Source of the DNA: Bdellovibrionales bacterium RIFOXYD12_FULL_39_22
GTDB lineage: Bacteria > Bdellovibrionota > Bacteriovoracia > Bacteriovoracales > Bacteriovoracaceae
Length of the DNA stretch: 64,000 nt
Reading direction: 5' to 3'
NCBI GenBank assembly: GCA_001770205.1
Contig: MEQL01000007.1
Span: 62,001 to 126,000 of the forward strand
Positions 8,836-18,336 of this stretch are shown piece by piece. A program made the translations under genes and the position numbers. The notes beneath the pieces were generated by a model, which saw only the letters and a list, made by a program, of their open reading frames with translations, did no database searches and was not told where the DNA came from. Within the stretch, counting starts at the first letter, position 1. Each line of letters begins with the position of its first letter.

Positions 8836-10330
8836 AATGGTGCTTCCGCGGATTTTGGCACTATTTGATAAATCTCCTCAAAGCAAAACCTATGGCCTTG
8901 CCGATCGTTTTTATTGGGGATGGAAGTTAATTGACTTTCCCAACGGAACCTTTCAAGGTGCTGTTCACGGATTGGCCCGACTAGTAAATGCCGGACTAAT
9001 TCCATTACCCTTCTCAGAAAAAAAAATAATTCAAAGAATTCTTTCCGCAATTAGTGCGACAAAGAAGATAACTCGTTCCAATGGAAGTCTCGAAGAGGCC
9101 TTTCCTTACGAGTCATCTTTTTGTGTGACCGCTTTGGTTGCTTACGATTTTCTTGCCGCCTACGAACTACTTGGAGGTAGGCTTAATGCTGAGGAGCAAA
9201 AGAGTATTTTAGAAACTGTTAGTCCATTAATTAATTTTATTATCAAAAATGATGAAACTCATGCAGTTATTTCTAACCATCTAGCAACAGCCGTAGCGGC
9301 CATTTTTTATTGGGAGAAATATTCGAAAAAAAGTTGCGATGGGCGTGGAGAAGAGCTACTTAAGATAATTCTTGATAATCAATCATCCGAGGGGTGGTTT
9401 TCGGAATATGGTGGTGCCGACCCAGGCTATCAGACACTGGCGACCTATTATCTTGCAGACGTATACCGCCTACGGCCAGCAGAAAATCTAAAAGTGGCCT
9501 TAAATAAATCGCTAGAGTTTTTACGCTATTGTGTACATCCAGATGGATCCTTTGGCGGAATATATGGAAGTAGAAATACTCGGTTTTTCTATCCGGCCGG
9601 CCTTGAATTTTTAAAAGATCACCTTCCTGCTGCAAATTACATATTGGGTAAGATGCGTGAAAGTATTAGCAAGCTTCAGGCAGTTACCCTTGTAGCGATG
9701 GATGGGCCAAACTTGGCCCCTATGTTTAATAGTTATGCCTGGGCCGCAGCAATGTTTGGCCCGATAGCGGTCTCTGATGGTGACGTCTTGTCATGGACAA
9801 AATATTTCCCCAAAGCAGGACTGTATTTGAAATCAACTCCAGAGTATTTATTCTGGCTTTCAACCAGAAAGGGAGCTGCTTGGGGAAAACATTATAAAGC
9901 AACAGAAAAAAAAGCGCTCGGGGATTTTGGAGCACTTTGGCAAGGACCAGACGGTGAAATTTTGACCGGCCAAGAGCAGGCGGTGGAGATAAGTATAAAT
10001 GGTGATAAAATTATCACTAAGATAAATCTTGTTTTGCACTCACAGATGTTGCCATCACCTATTAAATTTTTAATTTTGCGATTTTTGAATTTAACGTTGA
10101 TGCGAATTCCATTTTTCTTAAATCTCATAAAAAAAATATTAGTTAGACTTTTAATCACTAAGCAACAGAAAGTTATATCGACTGCGATGCGAGAGTTTGA
10201 TTTGGCCCAAGAAGTTCCCCTTGTAAAAGACATTTGTCAAAGTGATTATAAAAACATTAGTGGCAATGGGCCTTTTTACGCAATTCACATGGCCAGCCAG
10301 GGATATTGGCAGGTGAGTGATGATACCTAG
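8804..10330 (+). CDS. cytoplasmic protein with alpha/alpha-toroid-like repeats, unknown glycan role
   Basis: The product is 508 residues without signal peptide. The first 330 residues are regular helical repeats with GxF/GWF-type turns (NGTFQGAVHGLARLV, SSEGWFSEYGGADPGYQT, PDGSFGGIYGSRNT). These resemble alpha/alpha toroids of glycan lyases, epimerases and prenyl cyclases. A beta-rich part with a short hydrophobic stretch follows. I cannot name the family. Conserved aromatic and acidic residues in the turns suggest it binds a sugar chain. It overlaps the deacetylase-like gene by 32 bases and the aminotransferase gene by 11, so the four genes from asnB to the aminotransferase are one translationally coupled set. 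Confidence 0.65.
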   Translation: MKENIYQKQIEMVLPRILALFDKSPQSKTYGLADRFYWGWKLIDFPNGTFQGAVHGLARLVNAGLIPLPFSEKKIIQRILSAISATKKITRSNGSLEEAFPYESSFCVTALVAYDFLAAYELLGGRLNAEEQKSILETVSPLINFIIKNDETHAVISNHLATAVAAIFYWEKYSKKSCDGRGEELLKIILDNQSSEGWFSEYGGADPGYQTLATYYLADVYRLRPAENLKVALNKSLEFLRYCVHPDGSFGGIYGSRNTRFFYPAGLEFLKDHLPAANYILGKMRESISKLQAVTLVAMDGPNLAPMFNSYAWAAAMFGPIAVSDGDVLSWTKYFPKAGLYLKSTPEYLFWLSTRKGAAWGKHYKATEKKALGDFGALWQGPDGEILTGQEQAVEISINGDKIITKINLVLHSQMLPSPIKFLILRFLNLTLMRIPFFLNLIKKILVRLLITKQQKVISTAMREFDLAQEVPLVKDICQSDYKNISGNGPFYAIHMASQGYWQVSDDT

Positions 10331-11492
10331 GTTTAAACCTTTTTTAGGGTCACGAGAGTTTCTGGCAATTTTCACTCCTGCTAGATCGTCTGCTATTTTA
10401 TCTTTTGAGAAGGCATTTGCGCAAAAGATGAAACAAAAGTATGCCCTTAGTTTCCCATACGGCCGAACGGGAATGATGATGCTTTTGCGTGCATTAGGAC
10501 TTAAAGATAAAGAGGTTATATGCCCAGCGTATACTTGCGTGGTGGTTCCTCACGCAATAACGTACAGTAAAAATATTCCTGTTTTTGTTGATTCAAGTAA
10601 AGATGACTACAACATGGATTATGATTTGATTGAGCAAGCAATTTCTGAAGAAACTGGTGCTATAATTGCTACCTCCATTTTTGGCAATCCGGTCAATCTG
10701 GATCGCCTGAATGAGGTTAAAGAAAAATTTCCCCATGTTCATATTATTCAAGATTGTGCGCATAGCTTTGGGGCCGAATGGAAAGGGATGAGAGTGAACA
10801 TTGGCGGAGTTGCCGCGGTATATGGGCTAAATATTAGTAAAATAATGACTTCTGTATTTGGAGGAATGATAACTACTGATTCAGAAGATCTGTATCTTTC
10901 ATTGAAAAAATTAAGAGATAGTGAGTTGGAAAAAGTTGGTATCACCAAATCTATTATGCGAAGGTCATACTTGCTGGCGATTTACATAGCATTTAATCCA
11001 TTTATATATTCATTTGTTAATTTTTTGGAGCGCCACGGTTTTTTAAAGCGATTTGTTAAATATTTTGATGAGACAAAAATTGATATGCCAGGTGACTACT
11101 TGGACCAAATGACCAATTTTGAGGCCGAGATAGGCCTAATTCAAACGGCCAAATATGATCAGATAATTACTAAGCGCCAACAACTCGGAAAGATCTATGA
11201 CCGCTATTTGGGAGTGGCCAGCATTTCTGGTAAAACATACTCTCACTACCCAGTTTTAGTAAACGATAGGGCGAATGTACTTGCACGTGCTTTAGGGGAA
11301 GGCATTCAACTAGGAACGATTATCGATTATTCGTGTGAAAAGATGGCCGTTTATAAGAGGTGCAAATTCTTTACAAAAAATGGTATCAGCAACGTAGGAT
11401 TTTTTAGGGAGAATGTTATCAATATCCCGATGGTGTTGCATGATGATGTAAATGCTGGCGTCTTAAAATTTATTTCTAGCCTGGAACGATAA
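10320..11492 (+). CDS. DegT/DnrJ/EryC1-type PLP aminotransferase
   Basis: The product is 390 residues. It has the fold of the sugar aminotransferases that convert keto-sugar nucleotides to amino sugars. An N-terminal PYGRTGMMMLLRAL binds the cofactor phosphate. Asp in IIQDCAHSFGA contacts the PLP ring nitrogen. The PLP lysine is in NISKIMTSVFGGM, where the usual His before Lys is replaced. ATG 10320 is preferred to GTG 10317 because AGG sits six bases upstream. A hydrophobic segment near residue 220 is unusual for the family and may mark a subfamily that works on a bulky or lipid-linked substrate. The substrate is unknown. Confidence 0.82.
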   Translation: MIPRFKPFLGSREFLAIFTPARSSAILSFEKAFAQKMKQKYALSFPYGRTGMMMLLRALGLKDKEVICPAYTCVVVPHAITYSKNIPVFVDSSKDDYNMDYDLIEQAISEETGAIIATSIFGNPVNLDRLNEVKEKFPHVHIIQDCAHSFGAEWKGMRVNIGGVAAVYGLNISKIMTSVFGGMITTDSEDLYLSLKKLRDSELEKVGITKSIMRRSYLLAIYIAFNPFIYSFVNFLERHGFLKRFVKYFDETKIDMPGDYLDQMTNFEAEIGLIQTAKYDQIITKRQQLGKIYDRYLGVASISGKTYSHYPVLVNDRANVLARALGEGIQLGTIIDYSCEKMAVYKRCKFFTKNGISNVGFFRENVINIPMVLHDDVNAGVLKFISSLER

Positions 11493-11494
11493 GT

Positions 11495-12118
11495 ATGCTT
11501 AGAAAAATGACAATGGCCGATATCGCCCAGGTGGTGGAAATACATGCAACGTCATGGGCCAAGCATGAATTGTCGGTTAAACTGGGCAAAAAATTTATTA
11601 ATGCCTTTTATACCCAGATCATGAAATCTGACGATGCATTTGTTTTTGTATACGAACAAGATGGATCAATTGTTAGTTATGCTACTGGCTTCTCTGATTA
11701 TCAAAAATTTGGCAAATCTTTTTCGCGAGAAAATCTATTGTTAATTGGTGCGCTGGTTGTTGGTGGAATATTGGGCAGAAGAGTTACTCTCGGTGATATA
11801 TGTAATATATTTAAGGAGGAGAGAAAGGTCAAAAATGCAAAATTTGGAAAACATCATTTGGGTGCGTTGGCGCTTAAAAATGAATTTAAAAAAACCGCGA
11901 TAGGGCGTGAGGGGATGAACTCTGTTATAGTGGCCGTCATGAATGAATTTCGGCGACTAGGATATCCAGGGTGTTGTTTACATTGTGATTCAATAAATAT
12001 TCCCATGAGGAAATATATGACAAAGCTTGGATTTTCTGAAATAGAAGAGATTGCTTTTTTTGGAAAAAAAATTGTTTTGTATGAACATTCTTTTCTTAAT
12101 TCCGATAAAGTTTCTTAA
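11495..12118 (+). CDS. GNAT-family N-acetyltransferase
   Basis: The product is 207 residues. It begins LRKMTMADIAQVVEIH, the first strand-helix unit of the Gcn5-related fold, and ends with the typical N-terminal-to-Asn/Glu loop and LGFSEIEEI beta strand. The central acetyl-CoA loop is poorly matched. It starts two bases after the aminotransferase stop, so N-acylation of the amino group installed by that enzyme is the natural guess. Its 3' end overlaps the convergent methyltransferase gene by 23 bases, which would generate complementary transcripts. Confidence 0.75.
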   Translation: MLRKMTMADIAQVVEIHATSWAKHELSVKLGKKFINAFYTQIMKSDDAFVFVYEQDGSIVSYATGFSDYQKFGKSFSRENLLLIGALVVGGILGRRVTLGDICNIFKEERKVKNAKFGKHHLGALALKNEFKKTAIGREGMNSVIVAVMNEFRRLGYPGCCLHCDSINIPMRKYMTKLGFSEIEEIAFFGKKIVLYEHSFLNSDKVS

Positions 12119-12935
12119 CAGAAACGTAGATCATAAAAGGAAATAGTAACTCAAGTATCCGATGTAGCTTGTTAGGGATTTTAATTGGAAATGATCTGGC
12201 CGGAAAAAAGTGATAGAAAACATCTATAATTTCAAAATATGGCGTAAGCATTGCTAAGAATTCTTTTTTTGTATAACTCTTTCCTATCGGGTTTTTTGCA
12301 CCATCATATAATCGAACTATTTCATCACTGTTGCTGATTGCATAGATATTTTCTCTGCCACGGCCGTTGAGTCCAAAACCAAACTTATGCAGGATCGTGA
12401 ATATTTTAAAAAAAATATTCCAATTTCGTAAGAAAAAATTTTTATAATAAACGCTTATGGATGCTGTTCCGCCAGGTTTTAAAACTCGCGCAATTTCCGC
12501 TAGCGCCATTTCGGTATTGGGGGTGTGGTGGACAACTCCTTGACAGTTAATATGGTCAAAAGAGTGATTGTTGTAAGTCATAGACTCCGCATTTTGAACT
12601 GAGAAGTTAGCATAAACTTTAAAAAGGTTACACCGTTTTTGTGCTATTTCTAATGAATTACTTGAGAGGTCTCCAGCAAAAAGTGTCGCGCTCTCATATT
12701 TGCGTGCTATTTCAATCAACCAAAAACCAATTCCACATCCGAGATCGAGTATCTTTGGTTCTTTTACCCGAATATTAGGGAATAATTTGGTGTTCATCTT
12801 TCCTGCAAAGCAGTCATCTATACATATTGCGCGATGCTCTTCAAAAAACTCAACAGAACCCTGTTTGTATTTAGACTCACCGGTAAATAATGGATTTGTA
12901 TCCCAGAACGTTCGCACGTCCTCAATTTTTTGCAT
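12096..12935 (-). CDS. class I SAM-dependent methyltransferase
   Basis: The product is 279 residues. Motif I is ILDLGCGIGFW, the acidic residue after strand 2 is in FAGDLSSNSL, and CQGVVHHTPNTEMALAEIARVLKPGG is the standard post-motif region of the Methyltransf_11 group. The N-terminal WDTNPLFTGESKYKQGS matches a subgroup often found in O-antigen and capsule loci. The substrate is probably a sugar or lipid-linked intermediate (inference). It is the only leftward gene in this part of the locus and converges on the GNAT gene with a 23-base overlap. Confidence 0.85.
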   Translation of the reverse strand: MQKIEDVRTFWDTNPLFTGESKYKQGSVEFFEEHRAICIDDCFAGKMNTKLFPNIRVKEPKILDLGCGIGFWLIEIARKYESATLFAGDLSSNSLEIAQKRCNLFKVYANFSVQNAESMTYNNHSFDHINCQGVVHHTPNTEMALAEIARVLKPGGTASISVYYKNFFLRNWNIFFKIFTILHKFGFGLNGRGRENIYAISNSDEIVRLYDGAKNPIGKSYTKKEFLAMLTPYFEIIDVFYHFFPARSFPIKIPNKLHRILELLFPFMIYVSVKKLYRN

Positions 12936-13127
12936 GGTTGATTCCCAGTAAAGGAAATAGGGTGTATGTTTTTTATTTTTAGATAAAGCATAGATGGATA
13001 AATGTCAACGTGTTTGTTGAGTAATCAAAATTTGCTCTCGATCACAAGTATCTGATTGAGTTTGACAAAACTTAATATACGTTTTAGTTGTAACTTTGCC
13101 TGAATTCTAAAACATTGCGAGGTCACC

Positions 13128-15137
13128 ATAAAGGCAGTTAGCGTTGCAGAAACTGACCATATATCGTCTGTTTTTTATTACTCATGTTTAGTGATTGTCG
13201 CGATAGTCATTACGATTTTTAGTTACCAAAACTATGATTTAGTAAGTGCCTACAAGGGATTTGGCCCAAGCGACTATGTCAATCAGAAGTTGTTTCCACA
13301 AAATTTTGAGCGTGATTTTCTTGGAACTTTGATGGCCGGGCATTACGACCGTTCTATTGTGATGAAAAGTTATTACTGGGTGTGGAAATTATTTAAAATT
13401 CCGCCAGAGAATTTTACTTTTGCTTTTATGCTTGCTCAGTCGAGTGTTTTTATTTTCTCATTGGCAAAACTTTTGGAGGTTCTTTACGATAACAAACAAG
13501 CAATTTTACTCATAATTCTTCCCGTTTTGTTAACTCAGCCTATTGCCGGTGTCGACCTTGCACGCTTTGGTACTGGACTAGGTAGTTTTTTGGATTTTCC
13601 GCTCTACTATGGATGGGCATATGCATTTGCCTTTTTAGCGATAAAATTTTCTTTCCAGCACAGATATTTATCAATGTTTGCATCTCTGGCAGCTGTGACG
13701 GTGTGCCACATAACCATGGGGCTGCTGACATCTGTATTCGTTGGGGCCTGGTATTTAGTGAATCTAAAGCTAATTTTTAAAGATAGGTTTTTTTTTAGTG
13801 GGGTAGTTCTTTTACTGCTTGTTGCTATTTGGCATACCATTCAAAATATCACTGTTTCGTTATCAACACTAAGTACGGAGCAAATGAATGTTGATGACTG
13901 GGTGAAGATGACAAGGATTTTTTGTTATCATTGGTATCCAATAACGATGAAAATTTTTACTCGACTGAACGAACATATTCTTTTGTTTGGTTTAGCCGTA
14001 GGTCTGTTTGTTATGACTTTTCGACATCACGACTGGTCGATTTCAAAGAATAGCAAGATTCTTTACGGAATGGTTTCTATAATACCTCTAGTTTTTATTA
14101 GTATAGTAAGCTCGGATGTTTTTCCAATACCATTAGTGATAAAAATTGCGCCTCATCGCTCCTCTTCGTACTTAACTTTTTTCGCAATTATCTTTTACTT
14201 GGTTTATATTTCGCGGATAATATTCTCAAGCACCATAGATACGAAGAGAATATTGGCCTGGGCCGTTGTTATGTTACTGCTGTATTTTGATGCGGGTGGT
14301 GCTCTAAAAGGCCTGCCGCTGACTTTTTTAGGCAAGATTGTACTACTGTTTTTGACTGAAGTACTTTTTATTTTGCACGACAAGTACAGCAAAACAGAGA
14401 AGGTGTTATCGTTAAAAAACAATTTTTTATTCGTCACTGTTTTGGCATTATTTTTTTATTTTAATCAGGCCGGTGTGTCAAATGTAACCGTTGCCAAGGT
14501 TGCTGAGTATTTTGTTTTTCCCTTTGCTATGTTGGGTTGTGCTTTGATTTATTTCAGTAACAACCAATATAGAAAATTATTTTTTGCAATATTAGTTTTA
14601 GGCGTATGGGGGAGGGTAGGATATTCAATCGTTGAGAAGGCACACAAAAAAGTTGATATTGAATTGGCCACGTCGTATATGGATGCGCAATTGTGGGCAA
14701 AAGCAAACACGCCATTTAATGCGCTTTTTGTTGTGGATCCGTCACATGCTTATGCGTGGCGGGATTTTTCCGCACGTAGTTCATATGGAACATTTCGCGA
14801 CTGGGGTTTTGTTGGACTTGCTTACGATGCCAACCTAGCTAGATACGTTGAGGGGAAAAGACGATCCTTATTGTTTGGGGTGAATATTGATGCTATTTCG
14901 CAAGAAGAAATCAATAATTCGATTGGACCGATGTTTGGTAAATACAAAAAAATAATTCGAAGCGTTTATTATTCAATGACGGCATCGGATTTGAAAGAAT
15001 TCGCTAGACAAGAAGGAGTTGACTTCTTTGTTTTCAATAAAAAATACCAGCGGAAGGATATTGTTGGGAATTTGCACCCAGTATATAGTAATAAACACTA
15101 TATGATTGTTTCTTCGCAGATATTAACTGCGCAATAG
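13128..15137 (+). CDS. polytopic membrane protein with C-terminal soluble domain, possible ATA start
   Basis: About 669 residues from the ATA at 13128, or 648 from GTG at 13191. The GTG has no ribosome-binding site and would cut the first membrane helix in half. Upstream in frame, GAGG (13119-13122) stands five bases before ATA, giving MKAVSVAETDH and then a full hydrophobic helix. Around ten to twelve membrane segments follow to about residue 490, and then a soluble tail with DPSHAYAWRDFSARSSYGT. The architecture resembles GT-C-type glycosyltransferases or glycan-locus membrane proteins, but I recognise no catalytic motif. It is followed closely by the epimerase gene (15 bases). Confidence 0.7.
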   Translation: MKAVSVAETDHISSVFYYSCLVIVAIVITIFSYQNYDLVSAYKGFGPSDYVNQKLFPQNFERDFLGTLMAGHYDRSIVMKSYYWVWKLFKIPPENFTFAFMLAQSSVFIFSLAKLLEVLYDNKQAILLIILPVLLTQPIAGVDLARFGTGLGSFLDFPLYYGWAYAFAFLAIKFSFQHRYLSMFASLAAVTVCHITMGLLTSVFVGAWYLVNLKLIFKDRFFFSGVVLLLLVAIWHTIQNITVSLSTLSTEQMNVDDWVKMTRIFCYHWYPITMKIFTRLNEHILLFGLAVGLFVMTFRHHDWSISKNSKILYGMVSIIPLVFISIVSSDVFPIPLVIKIAPHRSSSYLTFFAIIFYLVYISRIIFSSTIDTKRILAWAVVMLLLYFDAGGALKGLPLTFLGKIVLLFLTEVLFILHDKYSKTEKVLSLKNNFLFVTVLALFFYFNQAGVSNVTVAKVAEYFVFPFAMLGCALIYFSNNQYRKLFFAILVLGVWGRVGYSIVEKAHKKVDIELATSYMDAQLWAKANTPFNALFVVDPSHAYAWRDFSARSSYGTFRDWGFVGLAYDANLARYVEGKRRSLLFGVNIDAISQEEINNSIGPMFGKYKKIIRSVYYSMTASDLKEFARQEGVDFFVFNKKYQRKDIVGNLHPVYSNKHYMIVSSQILTAQ

Positions 15138-15152
15138 GGATGTGGAGTAGAC

Positions 15153-16235
15153 GTGGATCAGAAAATTATGACGATTATTGGAGCAAGGCCACAGTTTATC
15201 AAAGCGGCCGTTGTCAGTCGCGCGTTTGCCCAAAAGAGTAATCTGCGAGAAATAATAGTGCATACCGGGCAGCACTTTGATGCTCAAATGTCTGATGTCT
15301 TTTTCAGAGAGATGGAGATTCCCGCTCCATCCTATAATCTTCGAATTGATTCGCTTGGCCATGGAGCAATGACTGGACGAATGATGGAAAAACTTGAAGA
15401 TATTTTATTAAAAGAGTTGCCTGACTACGTTTTAGTGTACGGTGATACAAATACAACTCTTGCCGGTGCGCTTGCTGCAAGAAAAAATAATTTGAAACTT
15501 GTTCACATAGAAGCGGGCCTTAGAAGTTTTAACATGAAAATGCCGGAAGAAATTAATCGCATAGTTACCGACAGAATTAGTGATATTCTTTTTTGTCCAA
15601 CCCAAACGGCCGTGGATAATTTACGCAAAGAGGGTTTTGACAATTTCAAATGCAATATTGCCCAGGTTGGGGATGTTATGTACGATGCTGCGTTATATTA
15701 TTCCCAGAAAACTGGCGGGCCAGATGGAATAATGAATAGGAAAAAATTGGCAGAAGGTAGTTTTGTTCTAGCAACTATTCATAGAGCAGAAAATACAGAT
15801 GATTTAGAGAGATTAAAAAATATAATTCAAATTCTTAATGAAATTGCAAAGGAGATGATGGTTGTTTTACCGCTGCATCCTCGCACTAGAAAAATACTGG
15901 CAAGTCAGGACTTCAAAATTGATTTTGATGTAGTTGATCCGGTTGGATATTTTGATATGTTAGAGCTTCTGAAAAACGCTAGGCTGATCCTTACAGATAG
16001 TGGTGGCGTACAAAAGGAGGCATACTTTTTCGATAAATATTGCATAACACTTAGGGATCAAACGGAGTGGATTGAATTGGTTAACAACCAATATAATTGG
16101 ATCGTTGGTACGGACGTGAAATTAGCACTGGATGTTTTCCATAAAATCAAAAATGCCAAGTTTAATAGATCGTCTGCACTATACGGAAATGGTGATGCCG
16201 CGATAAAAATTGCGGATTATTTAGCAGATCGTTGA
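15153..16235 (+). CDS. wecB: UDP-GlcNAc 2-epimerase family enzyme (WecB/WbpI-like)
   Basis: The product is 360 residues with a non-hydrolysing UDP-sugar 2-epimerase fold. GARPQFIKAA at residues 8-17, HTGQHFD, VYGDTNTT, EAGLRSF, EEINR, HRAEN and DSGGVQKEA are all present, matching the complete active site. The GTG start at 15153 has GGAG seven bases upstream. WecB makes UDP-ManNAc, while the closely related WbpI epimerises UDP-GlcNAc(3NAc)A. Because wbpB/D/E-like genes lie 5 kb downstream, WbpI activity is a real alternative. Sequence inspection alone does not separate them. Confidence 0.85.
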   Translation: MDQKIMTIIGARPQFIKAAVVSRAFAQKSNLREIIVHTGQHFDAQMSDVFFREMEIPAPSYNLRIDSLGHGAMTGRMMEKLEDILLKELPDYVLVYGDTNTTLAGALAARKNNLKLVHIEAGLRSFNMKMPEEINRIVTDRISDILFCPTQTAVDNLRKEGFDNFKCNIAQVGDVMYDAALYYSQKTGGPDGIMNRKKLAEGSFVLATIHRAENTDDLERLKNIIQILNEIAKEMMVVLPLHPRTRKILASQDFKIDFDVVDPVGYFDMLELLKNARLILTDSGGVQKEAYFFDKYCITLRDQTEWIELVNNQYNWIVGTDVKLALDVFHKIKNAKFNRSSALYGNGDAAIKIADYLADR

Positions 16236-16260
16236 AAGTTCTAAATCCAATGGTTTTTAG

Positions 16261-16289
16261 TTGACCTTTAACAAGAGGCCAAGTAATCT
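16261..16289 (+). promoter_or_regulatory. putative promoter for the GT2/GtrA operon
   Basis: TTGACC (16261-16266), a 17-base spacer and TAATCT (16284-16289) lie in the 88-base gap before the glycosyltransferase gene. Match quality is moderate and the spacing is ideal. Confidence 0.45.
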
Positions 16290-16326
16290 TCAGAGTTTTT
16301 AGAAATTAACTTAAGAGAAGATTGTG

Positions 16327-17286
16327 ATGACTAAATTAGTTATAGCTATTCCCTGTTACAACGAAGAGGCCAAAATTGCTTCTGTTTTAGAGACGCTACC
16401 AAAACAGCTTGGCGGAATTGATGAAATCATTCACCTTTTAATTGATGATGGATCATCCGACAAAACTGTCCAAATTGCTAAAAGTTGCGGCGCAGAAGTT
16501 GTGGAGCATGGTTTCAATCGAGGATTGGGCCGCGCCTTTCAAACGGCCATTAATCAATGTCTCGAATTAAATGCAAATTATCTTGTTACGATGGATGGAG
16601 ATGGCCAGTTTTTGGCATCCGATATTGAAAAATTACTTTTGCCTTTGCTAACGAACAAGGCCGATTTTGTTACTGCCTCAAGATTTATGGATAGCTCGCT
16701 TCGGCCAGAGAATATCCCGTCCGTTAAGTGGTGGGGCAACCAACAAATGTCATGGCTCATCAGCACACTTACCGGAAAAAAATTTTTTGACGTCTCTTGC
16801 GGTTTTCGGGCGTATTCTGAAAAGGCGATCCTAAGTCTTAACTTACATGAACAATTCACTTACACCCAAGAAGTCTTCTTAGATCTCTCGTTTAAGGATC
16901 TTCGAATTGTCGAAGTGCCGGTAAAAGTGGTCTATTTCCCTGGCCGTAAAAGTAAAATGGCCTCCAGCATTGTTAAATATGCGTTGAAGACTTCTATGAT
17001 AATTTTTCGTGCTTATAGAGATTATCGGCCACTGCGTTTTTTTTGGAGTATTGGTTTTTCGTTATTTGCTGTTAGCGTAGTTCTTTTCACAATTTTTTTC
17101 ATAAACTCCTACTTGGCGGGGAGATTTTCGGGGAATTTTTGGGCGGCCTTTTCTGGAACCTTCTTTGCTTTTTTTGGAACAACTTTTATTATCTTGGGAA
17201 TTGTTGTTGATATGCTAGATAGAATTCGTTCAAATCAAGAAAAGGTATTATTTTTTTTAAAAAAACGTCTGAAGAAATCGCAATGA
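16327..17286 (+). CDS. family 2 glycosyltransferase (DPM1/ArnC-like) with membrane tail
   Basis: The product is about 319 residues. The GT-A domain carries IAIPCYNEEAKI, LLIDDGSSDKT and VTMDGDGQF (the DxD), followed by CGFRAYS. Two hydrophobic segments occupy the C-terminal 80 residues, a layout typical of enzymes that load undecaprenyl phosphate with a single sugar. ATG 16327 is preferred to GTG 16324. The stop overlaps the GtrA start (ATGA). The GT2 plus GtrA pair is the common arrangement for glucosylation-type side-branch systems in which GtrA helps the lipid-linked sugar cross the membrane (established for the family). Confidence 0.87.
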   Translation: MTKLVIAIPCYNEEAKIASVLETLPKQLGGIDEIIHLLIDDGSSDKTVQIAKSCGAEVVEHGFNRGLGRAFQTAINQCLELNANYLVTMDGDGQFLASDIEKLLLPLLTNKADFVTASRFMDSSLRPENIPSVKWWGNQQMSWLISTLTGKKFFDVSCGFRAYSEKAILSLNLHEQFTYTQEVFLDLSFKDLRIVEVPVKVVYFPGRKSKMASSIVKYALKTSMIIFRAYRDYRPLRFFWSIGFSLFAVSVVLFTIFFINSYLAGRFSGNFWAAFSGTFFAFFGTTFIILGIVVDMLDRIRSNQEKVLFFLKKRLKKSQ

Positions 17287-17669
17287 TGAAATTAGAAATG
17301 GGCGAGACTAGTGGACAAGTTATTCGATATGTTCTAATCAGTGCCTTGATGAACGTGGCCGTTTTAGTGTTAATGTATATTTTCGTCGATCTGCTTGGGA
17401 TGAATGCTCGCTTGGCATTTTTTTTAGATTATACAATAGTATATGTTGCAGCGTACATATTTAATTTACGCTATCTTTTTTTTAAAGAGCATGATTGGAA
17501 AAAAGCAATGAAATATTTGATATATTTAGCAGTGTTTTTTCCTCTTGCTAATGTTCTTTTTGCTCTTCTTACTTATTTAAAATTACACTATCTTCTCGCT
17601 ACCATTTTAACAACTGCTGTACTTTTTCCACTTCGCTTTTTTACCAATAAATATTTTGTCTATAGATGA
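17283..17669 (+). CDS. GtrA-like membrane protein
   Basis: The product is 128 residues with four hydrophobic helices and the family signature NLRYLFFK between helices 2 and 3, plus FPLRFFTNKYFVYR at the C-terminus. GtrA proteins are proposed flippases or partners for polyprenyl-phosphate sugars. It overlaps the glycosyltransferase gene by four bases and is followed closely by a methyltransferase gene, so this is one transcript. Confidence 0.85.
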   Translation: MMKLEMGETSGQVIRYVLISALMNVAVLVLMYIFVDLLGMNARLAFFLDYTIVYVAAYIFNLRYLFFKEHDWKKAMKYLIYLAVFFPLANVLFALLTYLKLHYLLATILTTAVLFPLRFFTNKYFVYR

Positions 17670-17679
17670 GGCGTTTTTT

Positions 17680-18327
17680 ATGATTGATGCAAAGGAGATG
17701 AATTTTCAGGCAAGTCGTCCAGGTAGTAATGTTGATGTAAAATACAACTCAAAAAATCCGATAACGAAACTGATAGTTGGTAATTTTGTCGCAACATTTA
17801 ATCGCTTCCTCGACGAACTGGGGGATGAAGAAATTCACAATATCTTAGAGGTTGGTGCCGGAGAGGGGTACATCTCGATGCTTCTTGCCCGCAAATATAG
17901 CGAGGCCCAAATTATCTCATCTGATATTTCCAAAACAGAATTTGAAACTAGAAAAAATAATTTAGCACAATTTAAAAATGTGCAAGTGATGGAGGCCGAT
18001 GGTTGTCATTTGCCATTTTCAGATAACGCTTTTGATCTGGTCGTATGCTCTGAGGTTTTAGAGCATATTCCTGGCCCCCATGTGGCGCTTAAAGAGATCC
18101 ATCGAGTTGGCAGAAAATACGCGCTGCTAAGTGTCCCCAATGAACCATTGTGGCATCTCTTAAATATGGCCAGAGGTAAGTATTGGCGAGCATTTGGCAA
18201 CACGCCCGGACATATTAATGCCTGGTCTCCGTGGGGATTTGGAAAGTTTGTGACGCAACTAAATTTTGACATTCAAAAAAGAATATTTCCGATTCCGTGG
18301 ACGATGTTTCTTGCCAAAAAAAGATGA
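17680..18327 (+). CDS. class I SAM-dependent methyltransferase
   Basis: The product is 215 residues from ATG 17680. This start is chosen over TTG 17656, which lies inside the GtrA gene, because GAGG at 17668-17671 is spaced eight bases away. Motif I is ILEVGAGEGYISMLLA, followed by SSDIS as the acidic adenosine contact and LVVCSEVLEHI as motif II. The substrate is unknown. The position between GtrA and a GT-C-like protein suggests it modifies a lipid-linked sugar or the lipid itself. Confidence 0.82.
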   Translation: MIDAKEMNFQASRPGSNVDVKYNSKNPITKLIVGNFVATFNRFLDELGDEEIHNILEVGAGEGYISMLLARKYSEAQIISSDISKTEFETRKNNLAQFKNVQVMEADGCHLPFSDNAFDLVVCSEVLEHIPGPHVALKEIHRVGRKYALLSVPNEPLWHLLNMARGKYWRAFGNTPGHINAWSPWGFGKFVTQLNFDIQKRIFPIPWTMFLAKKR

Positions 18328-18336
18328 GGTGAAGTT

